Positions 1-10,412 of a DNA stretch of 64,000 bases are shown here, one piece after another. A program made the position numbers and the translations under genes. Below the pieces are notes generated by a model, which was not told the origin of the DNA, searched no databases, and was given only the letters and a program-made list of their open reading frames with translations. Every line of letters starts with the position of its first letter. Positions within the stretch are counted from its first letter, which is position 1. Origin of the DNA: Aurelia coerulea (taxonomy: Eukaryota; Cnidaria; Scyphozoa; Semaeostomeae; Ulmaridae); assembly GCA_039566865.1 (NCBI GenBank), contig CM076955.1:11795001-11859000 (forward strand), given 5' to 3'.

Positions 1-337
1 AGTGTTATAAAAGAAATTACTGGCAGAACTAAAGTTTTGAAGGACGATGAGTGCAATACTCCTTATAATATTAATTTTAGCTACTAAAGTACGTTAATCC
101 CCATTTTTTGTGTTTATATTTTGTTTTCTCCCAGAAAATAAACATTTAATTGATCGATGTTTGTTTATGAAGTAAAGCTAAAATGAGAACAAATAAAAAA
201 CTAATGTCTATAGTAATGTTTCCAAGAATGGTTGCTGCAGTACTAATATAGTGCTATAAAAGAAGTAACTGGCAGAACTAAAGTTGTAAAGAACGATGAG
301 TGCAATACTGTTTATAATATAAATTGTAGGAACTAAA

Positions 338-590
338 GTACGTTAATCCACACTTTTTGTGTTTAAATTTTGCATTCTTTGAGAAAATAAACATTTAAAT
401 AATCGATATTTGTATATGCAGTAAAGCTAAAATGAGATTAAAGAAAAAGTTAATGTCTATAGCAATGTTTCCAAAAATGGTTGCTGCGAAACTAATATAG
501 TGAGTGCTATAAAACAAGTTACTGGTAGAAGTAAAGTTTTGAAGGACGAAGAGTGCAATACTCCTTCTAATATAAATTTTAGCCACTAAA
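338..590 (+). repeat. Example 253-bp monomer with AGTG duplication
   Basis: This 253-bp monomer carries ATAGTGAGTGCTATAAAAC where the usual class has ATAGTGCTATAAAAG. The extra four bases are a tandem duplication of AGTG, and the TATA-like box ends in C rather than G. The left hairpin arm is also lost (GCGAAACTA). About 26 copies lie in the left 39 kb. The four-base shift joins two minus-strand open stretches, creating a 63- or 80-codon open frame (here 395-586) that begins with GTG and has no ATG near its start. One relative near 13,860-14,010 has a stop in that frame. I read the open frame as a by-product and not a gene. Confidence 0.85.
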
Positions 591-839
591 GTACGTTAAT
601 CCCCATTTTTTGTGTTTATATTGTGTTTTCTTTAAGAAAATAAAATTTTAATTAACCGATGTTTGTTTATGCCGTAAAGCTAAAAAGAGATTAAAGAAAA
701 AGCTAATGTCTGTAGTAATGTTTGTAAGAATAGTTGCTGCAGCACTAATATAGTGCTATAAAAGAAGTAACTGGAGGAACTAAAGTTTTAAAGAACGATG
801 AGTGCAATACTCTTTATAATATAAATTGTAGCTACTAAA
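591..839 (+). repeat. Example 249-bp monomer, 'CCGAT/GCCGTAAAG' class
   Basis: Full monomer of 249 bp from one GTACGTTAATCC to the next. Its 5' third is the variant with TTTAAGAAAATAAAATTTT, TTAACCGATG and ATGCCGTAAAG. This class follows the AGTG-duplicated 253-bp class in the large majority of cases, here directly after the monomer at 338-590. Its 3' part has the standard hairpin and TATA-like box. 249 is a multiple of three, so reading frames stay in register from monomer to monomer of this length, but every frame contains stops. Confidence 0.85.
735..764 (+). promoter_or_regulatory. Representative nested palindromes plus TATA-like box
   Basis: Three elements overlap within 30 bp in this monomer. 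At 735-744 is the perfect 10-bp palindrome TGCTGCAGCA. At 741-757 is an inverted repeat with 7-bp arms AGCACTA and TAGTGCT around a 3-base loop. At 757-764 is TATAAAAG, a good match to the RNA polymerase II TATA consensus, whose first T is the last base of the hairpin. Most of the roughly 255 monomers have some version of this box. Function as a promoter is inference; a short AT-rich match can be incidental. Confidence 0.45.
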
Positions 840-1080
840 GTACGTTAATCCACACTTTTTGTGTTTATATTTTGTTTTCTTTGAGAAAATAAACTTTTAA
901 TTAATCGATGTTTGTTTATGCAGTAAAGCTAATATGAGACTAAACTACTGTCTATAGTAATGTTTCCAAGAATGGTTGCTGCAGCACTAATATAGGGCTT
1001 TAAAAGAAGTTACTGCTGAAATAAAGGTTTGATGGACGATGATTGCAATACTCTTTATAATATAAATTGTAGCTACTAAA
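840..1080 (+). repeat. Example 241-bp monomer, 'ACTAAACTACTGTC' class
   Basis: This monomer lacks eight bases between GAGACTAAA and CTGTCTATAG compared with the 249-bp form. In most copies the hairpin is altered to AGCACAAATATAGGGCT, which no longer pairs well. Many copies occur in the left domain and are an essential part of the 731-, 990- and 1,980-bp higher-order units. A few scattered copies persist further right, for example near 49,700 and 53,400. Confidence 0.85.
888..893 (+). promoter_or_regulatory. Representative AATAAA polyadenylation-like signal
   Basis: AATAAA lies in GAGAAAATAAAC, about 130 bp after the TATA-like box at 757-764. It recurs in nearly every monomer and is one of the better conserved stretches. 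If the box were used, a transcript of roughly 100-120 nt could end here. No evidence of use can be taken from sequence alone, and AATAAA is common by chance in AT-rich DNA. Confidence 0.35.
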
Positions 1081-1326
1081 GTACGTTAATCCACGCTTTT
1101 TGTGTTTATATTTTGTTTTCTTTGAGAAAATGAACATTTAATTAATCGATGTTTTTTTATGCAGTAAAGCTAAAATGAGACTAAAAAAAAAAACTAATGT
1201 CTATAGTAATGTTTCCAAGAATGGTTGCTGCAGCACTAATATAGTGCTATAAAAGAAGTAACTGGCAGAACTAAAGTGGTAAAGATGAGTGCAATACCGT
1301 TTATAATATAAATTGTAGCTACTAAA

Positions 1327-1575
1327 GTACGTTAATCCACACTTTTTGTGTTTTTATTTTGTTTTCTTTGAGAAAATAAACTTTTAATTAACCGATGTTT
1401 GTTTATGCAGTAAAGCTAAAATGAGACTAAAGAAAAAGCTAATGTCTATAGTAATAATTCCAAGAATGGTTGCTGCGAAACTAATATAGTGCTATAAAAG
1501 AAGTTACTGATAGAACTAAAGTTTTGAAGGACGATGAGTGCAATACTCCTCATAATATAAATTTTAGCTACTAAA
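1327..1575 (+). repeat. Example 249-bp monomer, 'GCGAAACTA' class
   Basis: This monomer has GCGAAACTAATATAGTGC in place of GCAGCACTAATATAGTGC, so the left hairpin arm is broken while the TATA-like TATAAAAG is retained. It is usually coupled with GTTACTGGTAGAAC (here ACTGATAGAAC) and GTTTTGAAGGACGATGAG downstream. The linked substitutions show that it is an old, separately propagated subfamily. It is also common in the middle domain. Confidence 0.8.
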
Positions 1576-1823
1576 GTACATTAAACACCATTTTTTTTGT
1601 TTAAATTTTTGTTTTCTCTTAGAAAATAAACATTTAATTAATCGATGTTTGTTTAGAAGTAAAGCTAAAATGAGACGATAAAAAAACTAATGTCTATAGT
1701 AATGTTTCCAAAAATAGTTGCTGCAGCACTAATATAGTGCTATCAAAGAAGTAACTGGCAGAACTAAAGTTTTAAAGAACGATGAGTACAATACCCTTTT
1801 TAATATAAATTGCAGCTACTAAA

Positions 1824-2072
1824 GTACGTTAATCCACACTTTTTGTGTTTATATTTTGTTTTCTTTGAGAAAATAAATATTTAATTAATCGATATTTGCT
1901 TATGCAGTAAAGCTAAAGTGGGACTAAAGAAAAAACTAATGTCTATAGTAATGTTTCCAAGAATAGTTGCTGCAGCACTAATATAGTGCTATAAAAGAAG
2001 TAACTGGCAGAACTAAAGTGGTAAAGAACGATGAGTGCAATACCGTTTATAATATAAATTGTAGCTACTAAA
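1824..2072 (+). repeat. Example 249-bp monomer, standard hairpin class
   Basis: This monomer has GCAGCACTAATATAGTGC, TATAAAAGAAGTAAC and GGCAGAACTAAAG. It is the form nearest to a consensus because its variants are found in all three domains. It contains the 10-bp palindrome, hairpin, TATA-like box, AATAAA, and the AAACAT...ATGTTT-type inverted repeat with an ATCGAT core (altered here to ATCGATATTTG). Confidence 0.85.
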
Positions 2073-2508
2073 GTACGTTAATCCACACTTTTTGTGTTTA
2101 TATTTTGTTTTCTTTGAGAAAATAAACATTCGATTAATCGATGTTTGTTTATGCAGTAAAGCTAAAATGTAATTAAAATTAAGGTTGCTGCTGCACTAAT
2201 GTAGTGCTATAAAAGAAGTAGCTGGCAGGACTAAAGTTTTAAAGAACGATGAGTGCAATACTCTTTATAATATAAATTGTAGCTACTAAAGTACGTTAAT
2301 CCACACTTTTTGTGTTTATATTATGATTTCTTTGAGAAAATAAACATTTAATTAATCGATGTTTGTTTATTCATTAAAGCTAAAATGTAATTAAAATTAA
2401 GAGTGCTGCTGCACTAATATAGTGCTATAAAAGTAGTAACTGGCAGAACTAAAGTTGTAAAGAACGATGAGTGCAATACTGTTTATAATATAAATTGGAG
2501 CTACTAAA
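2073..2508 (+). repeat. Pair of 218-bp short monomers
   Basis: These are two successive monomers of 218 bp (2073-2290 and 2291-2508). In each, about 45 bp between AGCTAAAATG and TGCTGC are replaced by a short AT-rich run such as TAATTAAAATTAAG, for a net loss of 31 bp. The CTGCAG palindrome becomes CTGCTGCAC, but the hairpin keeps six-base arms (GCACTA and TAGTGC) and the TATA-like box is intact. Short monomers recur throughout the window, often next to ones ending in GCAGCTACTAATGTACG. Confidence 0.85.
2342..2364 (+). repeat. Representative AAACAT/ATGTTT inverted repeat
   Basis: The 6-bp arms AAACAT (2342-2347) and ATGTTT (2359-2364) flank an 11-base centre containing the palindromes TTAATTAA (2348-2355) and ATCGAT (2355-2360). 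This dyad is present in most standard monomers. The 'CCGAT' class breaks it by having AAAATTTTAATTAACC. A symmetric protein-binding site is possible but not demonstrated. Confidence 0.5.
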
Positions 2509-5500
2509 GTACCTTAATCCACACTTTTTGTGTTTATATTTTGTTTTCTTTGAGAAAATAAACATTTAATTAATCGATGTTTGTTTATGCTGTAAAGCTA
2601 AAATGAGACTAAACTACTGTCTATAGTAATGTTTCCAAGAATGGTTGCTGCAGCACAAATATAGGGCTATAAAAGAAGTAACTGGCAGAACCAAAGTTTT
2701 AAAGAACGATGATTGCAATACTCTTTATAATATGAATTTCAGCTACTAAAGTACGTTAATCCCCATTTTTTGTGTTTATATTTTGTTTTCTTTGAGAAAA
2801 TAAACATTTAATTAATCGATGTTTTTTATGCAGTAAAGCTAAAATGAGATTAAAGAAAAAGTTAATGTCTATAGTAATATTTCCAAAAATGGTTGTTGCG
2901 AAACTAATATAGTGAGTGCTATAAAACAAGTTACTGGTAGAAGTAAAGTTTTGAAGGACGAAGAGTGCAATACTCCTTATAATATAAATTTTAGCCACTA
3001 AAGTACGTTAATCCCCATTTTTTGTGTTTATATTTTGTTTTCTTTAAGAAACTAAAATTTTAATTAACCGATGTTTGTTTATGCCGTAAAGGTAAAAAGA
3101 GATTGAAGAAAAAGCAATTGTCTATAGTAATGTTTCCAAGAATGGTTGCTGCAGCACTAATATAGTCCTATAAAACAAGTTACTGGTAGAAGTAACGTTT
3201 TGAAGAACGAAGAGTGCAATAATCCTTATAATATAGATTTTAGCCACTAAAGTACGTTAATCCCCATTTTTTGTGTTTATATTTTGTTTTCTTTAAGAAA
3301 ATAAACATTCGATTAATCGATGTTTGTTTATGAAGTAAAGCTAAAATGAAAGTAAAGAAAAAACTAATGTCTATAGTAATGTTTCCAAGAATGGTTGCTG
3401 CGAAACTATTATAGTGCTAAAAAAGAAGTTACCGGTAGAACTAAAGTTTTGAAGGACGATGAGTGCAATACTCCTCATAATATAAATTTTAGCTACTAAA
3501 GTACATTAATCCCCATTTTTAGTTTTTAAATTTTGTTTTCTCTCAGAAAATAAACATTTAATTAATCGATGTTTGTTTAGAAGTATAGCTAAAATGAGAC
3601 GAAAAAAAAACTAATGTCTATAGTAATGTTTCCAAGAATGGTTGCTGCAGCACTAATATAGTGCTATAAAAGAAGTAACTGGCAGAACTAAAGTTGTAAA
3701 GAACGATGAGTGCAATACCGTTTATAATATAAATTGTAGCTACTAAAGTACGTTAATCCACACTTTTTGTGTTTTTATTTTGTTTTCTTTGAGAAAATAA
3801 ACTTTTAATTAACCGATGTTTGTTTATGCAGTAAAGCTAAAATGAGACTAAAGAAAAAGCTAATGTCTATAGTAATAATTCCAAGAATGGTTGCTGCGAA
3901 ACTAATATAGTGCTATAAAAGAAGTTACTGATAGAACTAAAGTTTTGAAGGACGATGAGTGCAATACTCCTCATAATATAAATTTTAGCTACTAAAGTAC
4001 ATTAAACACCATTTTTTTTGTTTAAATTTTTGTTTTCTCTTAGAAAATAAACATTTAATTAATCGATGTTTGTTTAGAAGTAAAGCTAAAATGAGACGAT
4101 AAAAAAGCTAATGTCTATAGTAATGTTTCCAAGAATAGTTGCTGCAGCACTAATATAGTGCTATCAAAGAAGTAACTGGCAGAACGAAAGTTTTAAAGAA
4201 CGATGAGTACAATACCCTTTTTAATATAAATTGCAGCTACTAAAGTACGTTAATCCACACTTTTTGTGTTTATATTTTGTTTTCTTTGAGAAAATAAATA
4301 TTTAATTAATCGATATTTGCTTATGCAGTAAAGCTAAAGTGGGACTAAAGAAAAAACTAATGTCTATAGTAATGTTTCCAAGAATGGTTGCTGCAGCACT
4401 AATATAGTGCTATAAAAGAAGTAACTGGCAGAACTAAAGTGGTAAAGAACGATGAGTGCAATACCGTTTATAATATAAATTGTAGCTACTAAAGTACGTT
4501 AATCCACACTTTTTGTGTTTATATTTTGTTTTCTTTGAGAAAATAAACATTCGATTAATCGATGTTTGTTTATGCAGTAAAGCTAAAATGTAATTAAAAT
4601 TAAGGTTGCTGCTGCACTAATGTAGTGCTATAAAAGAAGTAGCTGGCAGGACTAAAGTTTTAAAGAACGATGAGTGCAATACTCTTTATAATATAAATTG
4701 TAGCTACTAAAGTACGTTAATCCACACTTTTTGTGTTTATATTATGATTTCTTTGAGAAAATAAACATTTAATTAATCGATGTTTGTTTATTCATTAAAG
4801 CTAAAATGTAATTAAAATTAAGAGTGCTGCTGCACTAATATAGTGCTATAAAAGTAGTAACTGGCAGAACTAAAGTTGTAAAGAACGATGAGTGCAATAC
4901 TGTTTATAATATAAATTGGAGCTACTAAAGTACCTTAATCCACACTTTTTGTGTTTATATTTTGTTTTCTTTGAGAAAATAAACATTTAATTAATCGATG
5001 TTTGTTTATGCTGTAAAGCTAAAATGAGACTAAACTACTGTCTATAGTAATGTTTCCAAGAATGGTTGCTGCAGCACAAATATAGGGCTATAAAAGAAGT
5101 AACTGGCAGAACCAAAGTTTTAAAGAACGATGATTGCAATACTCTTTATAATACGAATTTCAGCTACTAAAGTACGTTAATCCCCATTTTTTGTGTTTAT
5201 ATTTTGTTTTCTTTGAGAAAATAAACATTTAATTAATCGATGTTTTTTATGCAGTAAAGCTAAAATGAGATTAAAGAAAAAGTTAATGTCTATAGTAATA
5301 TTTCCAAAAATGGTTGTTGCGAAACTAATATAGTGAGTGCTATAAAACAAGTTACTGGTAGAAGTAAAGTTTTGAAGGACGAAGAGTGCAATACTCCTTA
5401 TAATATAAATTTTAGCCACTAAAGTACGTTAATCCCCATTTTTTGTGTTTATATTTTGTTTTCTTTAAGAAACTAAAATTTTAATTAACCGATGTTTGTT

Positions 5501-8500
5501 TATGCCGTAAAGGTAAAAAGAGATTGAAGAAAAAGCAATTGTCTATAGTAATGTTTCCAAGAATGGTTGCTGCAGCACTAATATAGTCCTATAAAACAAG
5601 TTACTGGTAGAAGTAACGTTTTGAAGAACGAAGAGTGCAATAATCCTTATAATATAGATTTTAGCCACTAAAGTACGTTAATCCCCATTTTTTGTGTTTA
5701 TATTTTGTTTTCTTTAAGAAAATAAAATTTTTATTAACCGATGTTTGTTTATGCCGTAAAGCTAAAAAGAAATTAAAAAAAAGCTAATGTCTATAGTAAT
5801 TTTTCCAAGAATGGTTGCTGCAGCACTAATATAGTGCTATAAAAGAAGTAGCTGGCAGGACTAAAGTTTTAAAGAACGATGAGTGCAATACTCTTTATAA
5901 TATAAATTGTAGCTACTAAAGTACGTTAATCCACACTTTTTGTGTTTATATTATGATTTCTTTGAGAAAAAATAAACATTTAATTAATCGATGTTTGTTT
6001 ATTCATTAAAGCTAAAATGTAATTAAAATTAAGAGTGCTGCTGCACTAATATAGTGCTATAAAAGTAGTAACTGGCAGAACTAAAGTTGTATAGAACGAT
6101 GAGTGCAATACTGTTTATAATATAAATTGGAGCTACTAAAGTACCTTAATCCACACTTTTTGTGTTTATATTTTGTTTTCTTTGAGAAAATAAACATTTA
6201 ATTAATCGATGTTTGTTTATGCTGTAAAGCTAAAATGAGACTAAAGAAAAAACTAATGTCTATAGTAATGTTTCCAAGAATGGTTGCTGCGAAACTAATA
6301 AAAGAAGTTACTGGTAGAACTAAAGTTTTGAAGGACGATGAGTGCAATACTCCTTATAATATAAATTTTAGCTACTAAATTACGTTAATCCCCATTTTTT
6401 GTGTTTATATTTTGTTTTCTCTCAGAAAATAAACATTTAATTGATCGATGTTTGTTTATGAAGTAAAGCTAAAATGAGAACAAAAAATAAAAACTAATGT
6501 CTATAGTAATGTTTCCAAGAATGGTTGCTGCAGCACTAATATAGTGCTATAAACGAAGTAACTGGCAGAACTAAAGTTGTAAACAACGATGAGTGCAATA
6601 CTCTTTATAATATAAATTTCAGCTACTAAAGTACGTTAATCCCATATTTTTCGTGTTGATAATTTGTTTTCTTTGAGAAAATAAACTTTTAATTAATCGA
6701 TGTTTGTTTATGCAGTAAAGCAAATATGAGACTAAACTACTGTCTATAGTAATGTCTCCAAGAATGGTTGCTGCAGCACAAATATAGGGCTATAAAAGAA
6801 GTAACTGGCAGAACTAAAGTTTTAAAGAACGATGATTGCAATACTCTTTATAATATAAATTTCAGCTACTAAAGTACGTTAATCCCCATTTTTTGTGTTT
6901 ATATTTTGTTTTCTTTGAGAAAATAAACATTTAATTAATCGATGTTTTTTATGCAGTAAAGCTAAAATGAGATTAAAGAAAAAGTTAATGTCTATAGTAA
7001 TATTTCCAAAAATGGTTGTTGCGAAACTAATATAGTGAGTGCTATAAAACAAGTTACTGGTAGAAGTAAAGTTTTGAAGGACGAAGAGTGCAATACTCCT
7101 TATAATATAAATTTTAGCCACTAAAGTACGTTAATCCCCATTTTTTGTGTTTATATTTTGTTTTCTTTAAGAAAATAAAATTTTAATTAACCGATAATTG
7201 TTTATGCCGTAAAGGTAAAAAGAGATTGAAGAAAAAGCAATTGTCTATAGTAATGTTTCCAAGAATGGTTGCTGCAGCACTAATATAGTGCTAAAAAAGA
7301 AGTAACTGGAAGAACTAAAGTTTTAAAGAACGATGAGTGCAATACTCTTTATAATATAAATTTTAGCTACTAAATTACGTTAATCCCCATTTTTTGTGTT
7401 TATATTTTGTTTTCTTTGAGAAAATAAACATTTAATTAATCGATGCTTTTTTATGCAGTAAAGCTAAAATGAGACTAAAGAAAAAACTAATATCTAAAGT
7501 AATTTTCCAAGAATAGTTGCTGCGTCACTAATATAGTGCTATAAAAGAAGTTGCTGGTAGAACTAAAGTTTTGAAGGACAATGAGTGCAATACTCTTTAT
7601 AAGATAAATTTTAGCTACTAAAGTACGTTAATCCCCATTTTTTGTGTTGATAATTTGTTTTCTTTGAGAAAATAAGCTTTTAATTAATCGATGTTTGTTT
7701 ATGCAGTAAAGCTAATATGAGACTAAACTACTGTCTATAGTAATGTTTCCAAGAATGGTTGCTGCAGCACAAATATGGGGCTATAAAAGAAGAAACTGGC
7801 AGAACTAAAGTTTTAAAGAAGGATGATTGTTATACTCTTTATAATATAAATTTCAGCTACTAAAGTACGTTAGTCCCCATTTTTTGTGTTTATATTTTGT
7901 TTTCTTTGAGAAAATAAACATTTAATTAGTCGATATTTGTTTTTGCAGTAAAGCTAAAATGAGATTAAAGAAAAAGTTAATGTCTATAGTAATATTTCCA
8001 AGAATGGTTGCTGCGAAACTAATATAGTGAGTGCTATAAAACAAGTTACTGGAAGAAGTAAAGTTTTGAAGGACGAAGAGTGCAATACTCCTTATAATAT
8101 AAATTTTAGCCACTAAAGTACGTTAATCCCTACTTTTTGTGTTTATATTTTGTTTTCTTTAAGAAAATAAAATTGTAATTAACCGATGTTTGTTTATGCC
8201 GTAAAGGTAAAAAAGATTAAAGAAAAAGCTAATGTCTATAGTAATGTTTGCAAGAATGGTTGCTGCAGCACTAATATAGTGCTAAAAAAGAAGTAACTGG
8301 AAGAACTAAAGTTTTAAAGAACGATGAGTGCAATACTCTTTATAATATAAATTGTTGCTACTAAAGTAAGTTAATCCCCATTTTTCGTGTTTTTTTGTTT
8401 TCTTTGAGAAAATAAACATTTAATTAATCGATGTTTGTTTATGCAGTAAAGCTAAAATGAGACTAAAGAAAAAACTAATGTCTATAGTAATGTTTAAAAG

Positions 8501-10412
8501 AATGGTTGCTGCAGCACTAATATAGTGCTATAAAAGAAGTAACTGGCAGAACTAAAGTTTTAAAGAACGATGAGTGCAATACTCTTTATAATATAAATTT
8601 TAGCTACTAAAGTACGTTAATGCCCATTTTATGTGTTTATATTTTGTTTTCTTTGAGAAAATAATTATTTAAGTAATCGATGTTTCTTATGCAGTAAAGC
8701 TAAAATGTAATTAAAGTTAAGAGTGCTGCTGCACTAATATAGTGCTCTAAGAGAAGTAACTGGCAGAACTAAAGTTTTAGAGAACGATGAGTGCAATACT
8801 GTTTATAATATAAATTGCAGCTACTAATGTACGTTAATCCCCATTTTTTGTGTTTATATTTTGTTTTCTTTAAGAAAATAAAATTTTAATTAACCGATGT
8901 TTGTTTATGCCGTAAAGGTAAAAAGAGATTAAAGAAAAAGCTATTGTCTATAGTAATGTTTCCAAAAATGGTTGCTGCAGCACTAATATAGTGCTAAAAA
9001 AGAAGTAACTGGAAGAACTAAAGTTTTAAAGAACGATGAGTGCAATACTCTTTATAATATAAATTCTAGCTACTAAATTACGTTAATCCCCATTTTTTGT
9101 GTTTATATTTTGTTTTCTTTGAGAAAATAAACATTTAATTAATCGATGTTTTTTATGCAGCAAAGCTAAAATGAGACTAAAGAAAAAACTAATGTCTATA
9201 GTAATGTTTAAAAAAATGGTTGCTGCAGCACTAATATAGTGCTATAAAAGAAGTAGCTGGCAGAACTAAAGTTTTAAAGAACGATGAGTGCAATACTCTT
9301 TATAATATACATTTTAGCTACTAAAGTACGTTAATGCCCATTTTATGTGTTTATATTTTGTTTTCTTTGAGAAAATAATTATTTAAGTAATCGATGTTTC
9401 TTATGCAGTATAGCTAAAATGTAATTAAAGTTAAGAGTGCTACTGCACTAATATAGTGCTATAAAAGAAGTAACTGTCAGAACTAAAGTTTTAGAGAACG
9501 ATGAGTGCAATACTGTTTATAATATAAATTGCAGCTACTATTGTACGTTAATCCACACTTTTTGTGTTTATATTTTGTTTTCTTTGAGAAAATAAAAATT
9601 TAATTAATCGATGTTTTTTATGCAGTAAAGCTACAATGAGACTAAAGAAAAAACTAATGTCTATAGTAATGTTTCCAAGAATGGTTGCTGCAGCACGAAT
9701 ATAGGACTATAAAAGAAGTAACTGGCAGAACTACAGTTTTAAAGAAGGATGATTGCAATACTCTTTATAATATCAATTGTAGCTACTAAAGTACGTTAAT
9801 CCACACATTTTGTGTTTATATTTTGTTTTCTTTGAGAAAATAAACATTTAATGAATCGATGTTTGTTTATTCATTAAAGCTAAATTGAGATTAAAGAAAA
9901 AGTTAATGTCTATAGTAATATTTCCAAAAATGGTTGCTGCGAAACTAATATAGTGAGTGCTATAAAACAAGTTACTGGTAGAAGTAAAGTTTTGAAGGAC
10001 GACGAGTGCAATACTCCTTATAATATAAATTTTAGCCACTAAAGTACGTTAATCCCCATTTTTTGTGTTTATATTTTGCTTTCTTTAAGAAAATAAACAT
10101 TTAATTAATCGATATTTGTTTATGCAGTAAAGCTAAAATGAGATTAAAGAAAAAGTTAATGTCTATAGTAGTATTTCCAAAAATGGTTGCTGCGAAACTA
10201 ATATAGTGAGTGCTATAAAACAAGTTACTGGTAGAAGTAAAGTTTTAAAGAACGATGAGTGCAATACTCTTTATAATATAAATTTTAGCTACTAAAGTAC
10301 CTTAATGCCCATTTTATGTGTTTATATTTTGTTTTCTTTGAGAAAATAATTATTTAAGTAATCGATGTTTTTTATGCAGTAAAGCTAAAATGTAATTAAA
10401 GTTAAGAGTGCT

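Larger units (their letters stand above)
1..895 (+). repeat. 0.9-kb block recurring at 15,911-16,805
   Basis: The first ~895 bases align with 15,911-16,805 at a constant offset of 15,910. Shared rare markers are ATTAATTTTAGC, TTTTCTCCCAG, AGAACAAATAAAAAAC, TTTTGCATTC and ACTGGAGGAAC, in the same order. Only scattered substitutions separate the copies. The block covers about 3.6 monomers and its left end lies beyond the window. Confidence 0.85.
1270..5724 (+). repeat. Higher-order repeat, 2,421-bp period
   Basis: Positions 1,270-3,303 repeat at 3,691-5,724 with a steady offset of 2,421 bp. Shared rare features include GTACATTAAACACC, GCTATCAAAGAAG, TTATGATTTC and the two consecutive 218-bp monomers, all in the same order. 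The minus-strand open frames at 2756-2998 and 5177-5419 give identical translations. The unit is about ten monomers. Part of it, including the TTATGATTTC monomers, appears again at about 5,840-6,230. Confidence 0.9.

Noticed and set aside
783..830. Eight-codon mini open frame beginning ATGAGTGCAATAC in many monomers
   Set aside because: It is too short to support as coding, and its start and stop vary among monomers (GATGATTGC, GACGAGTGC).
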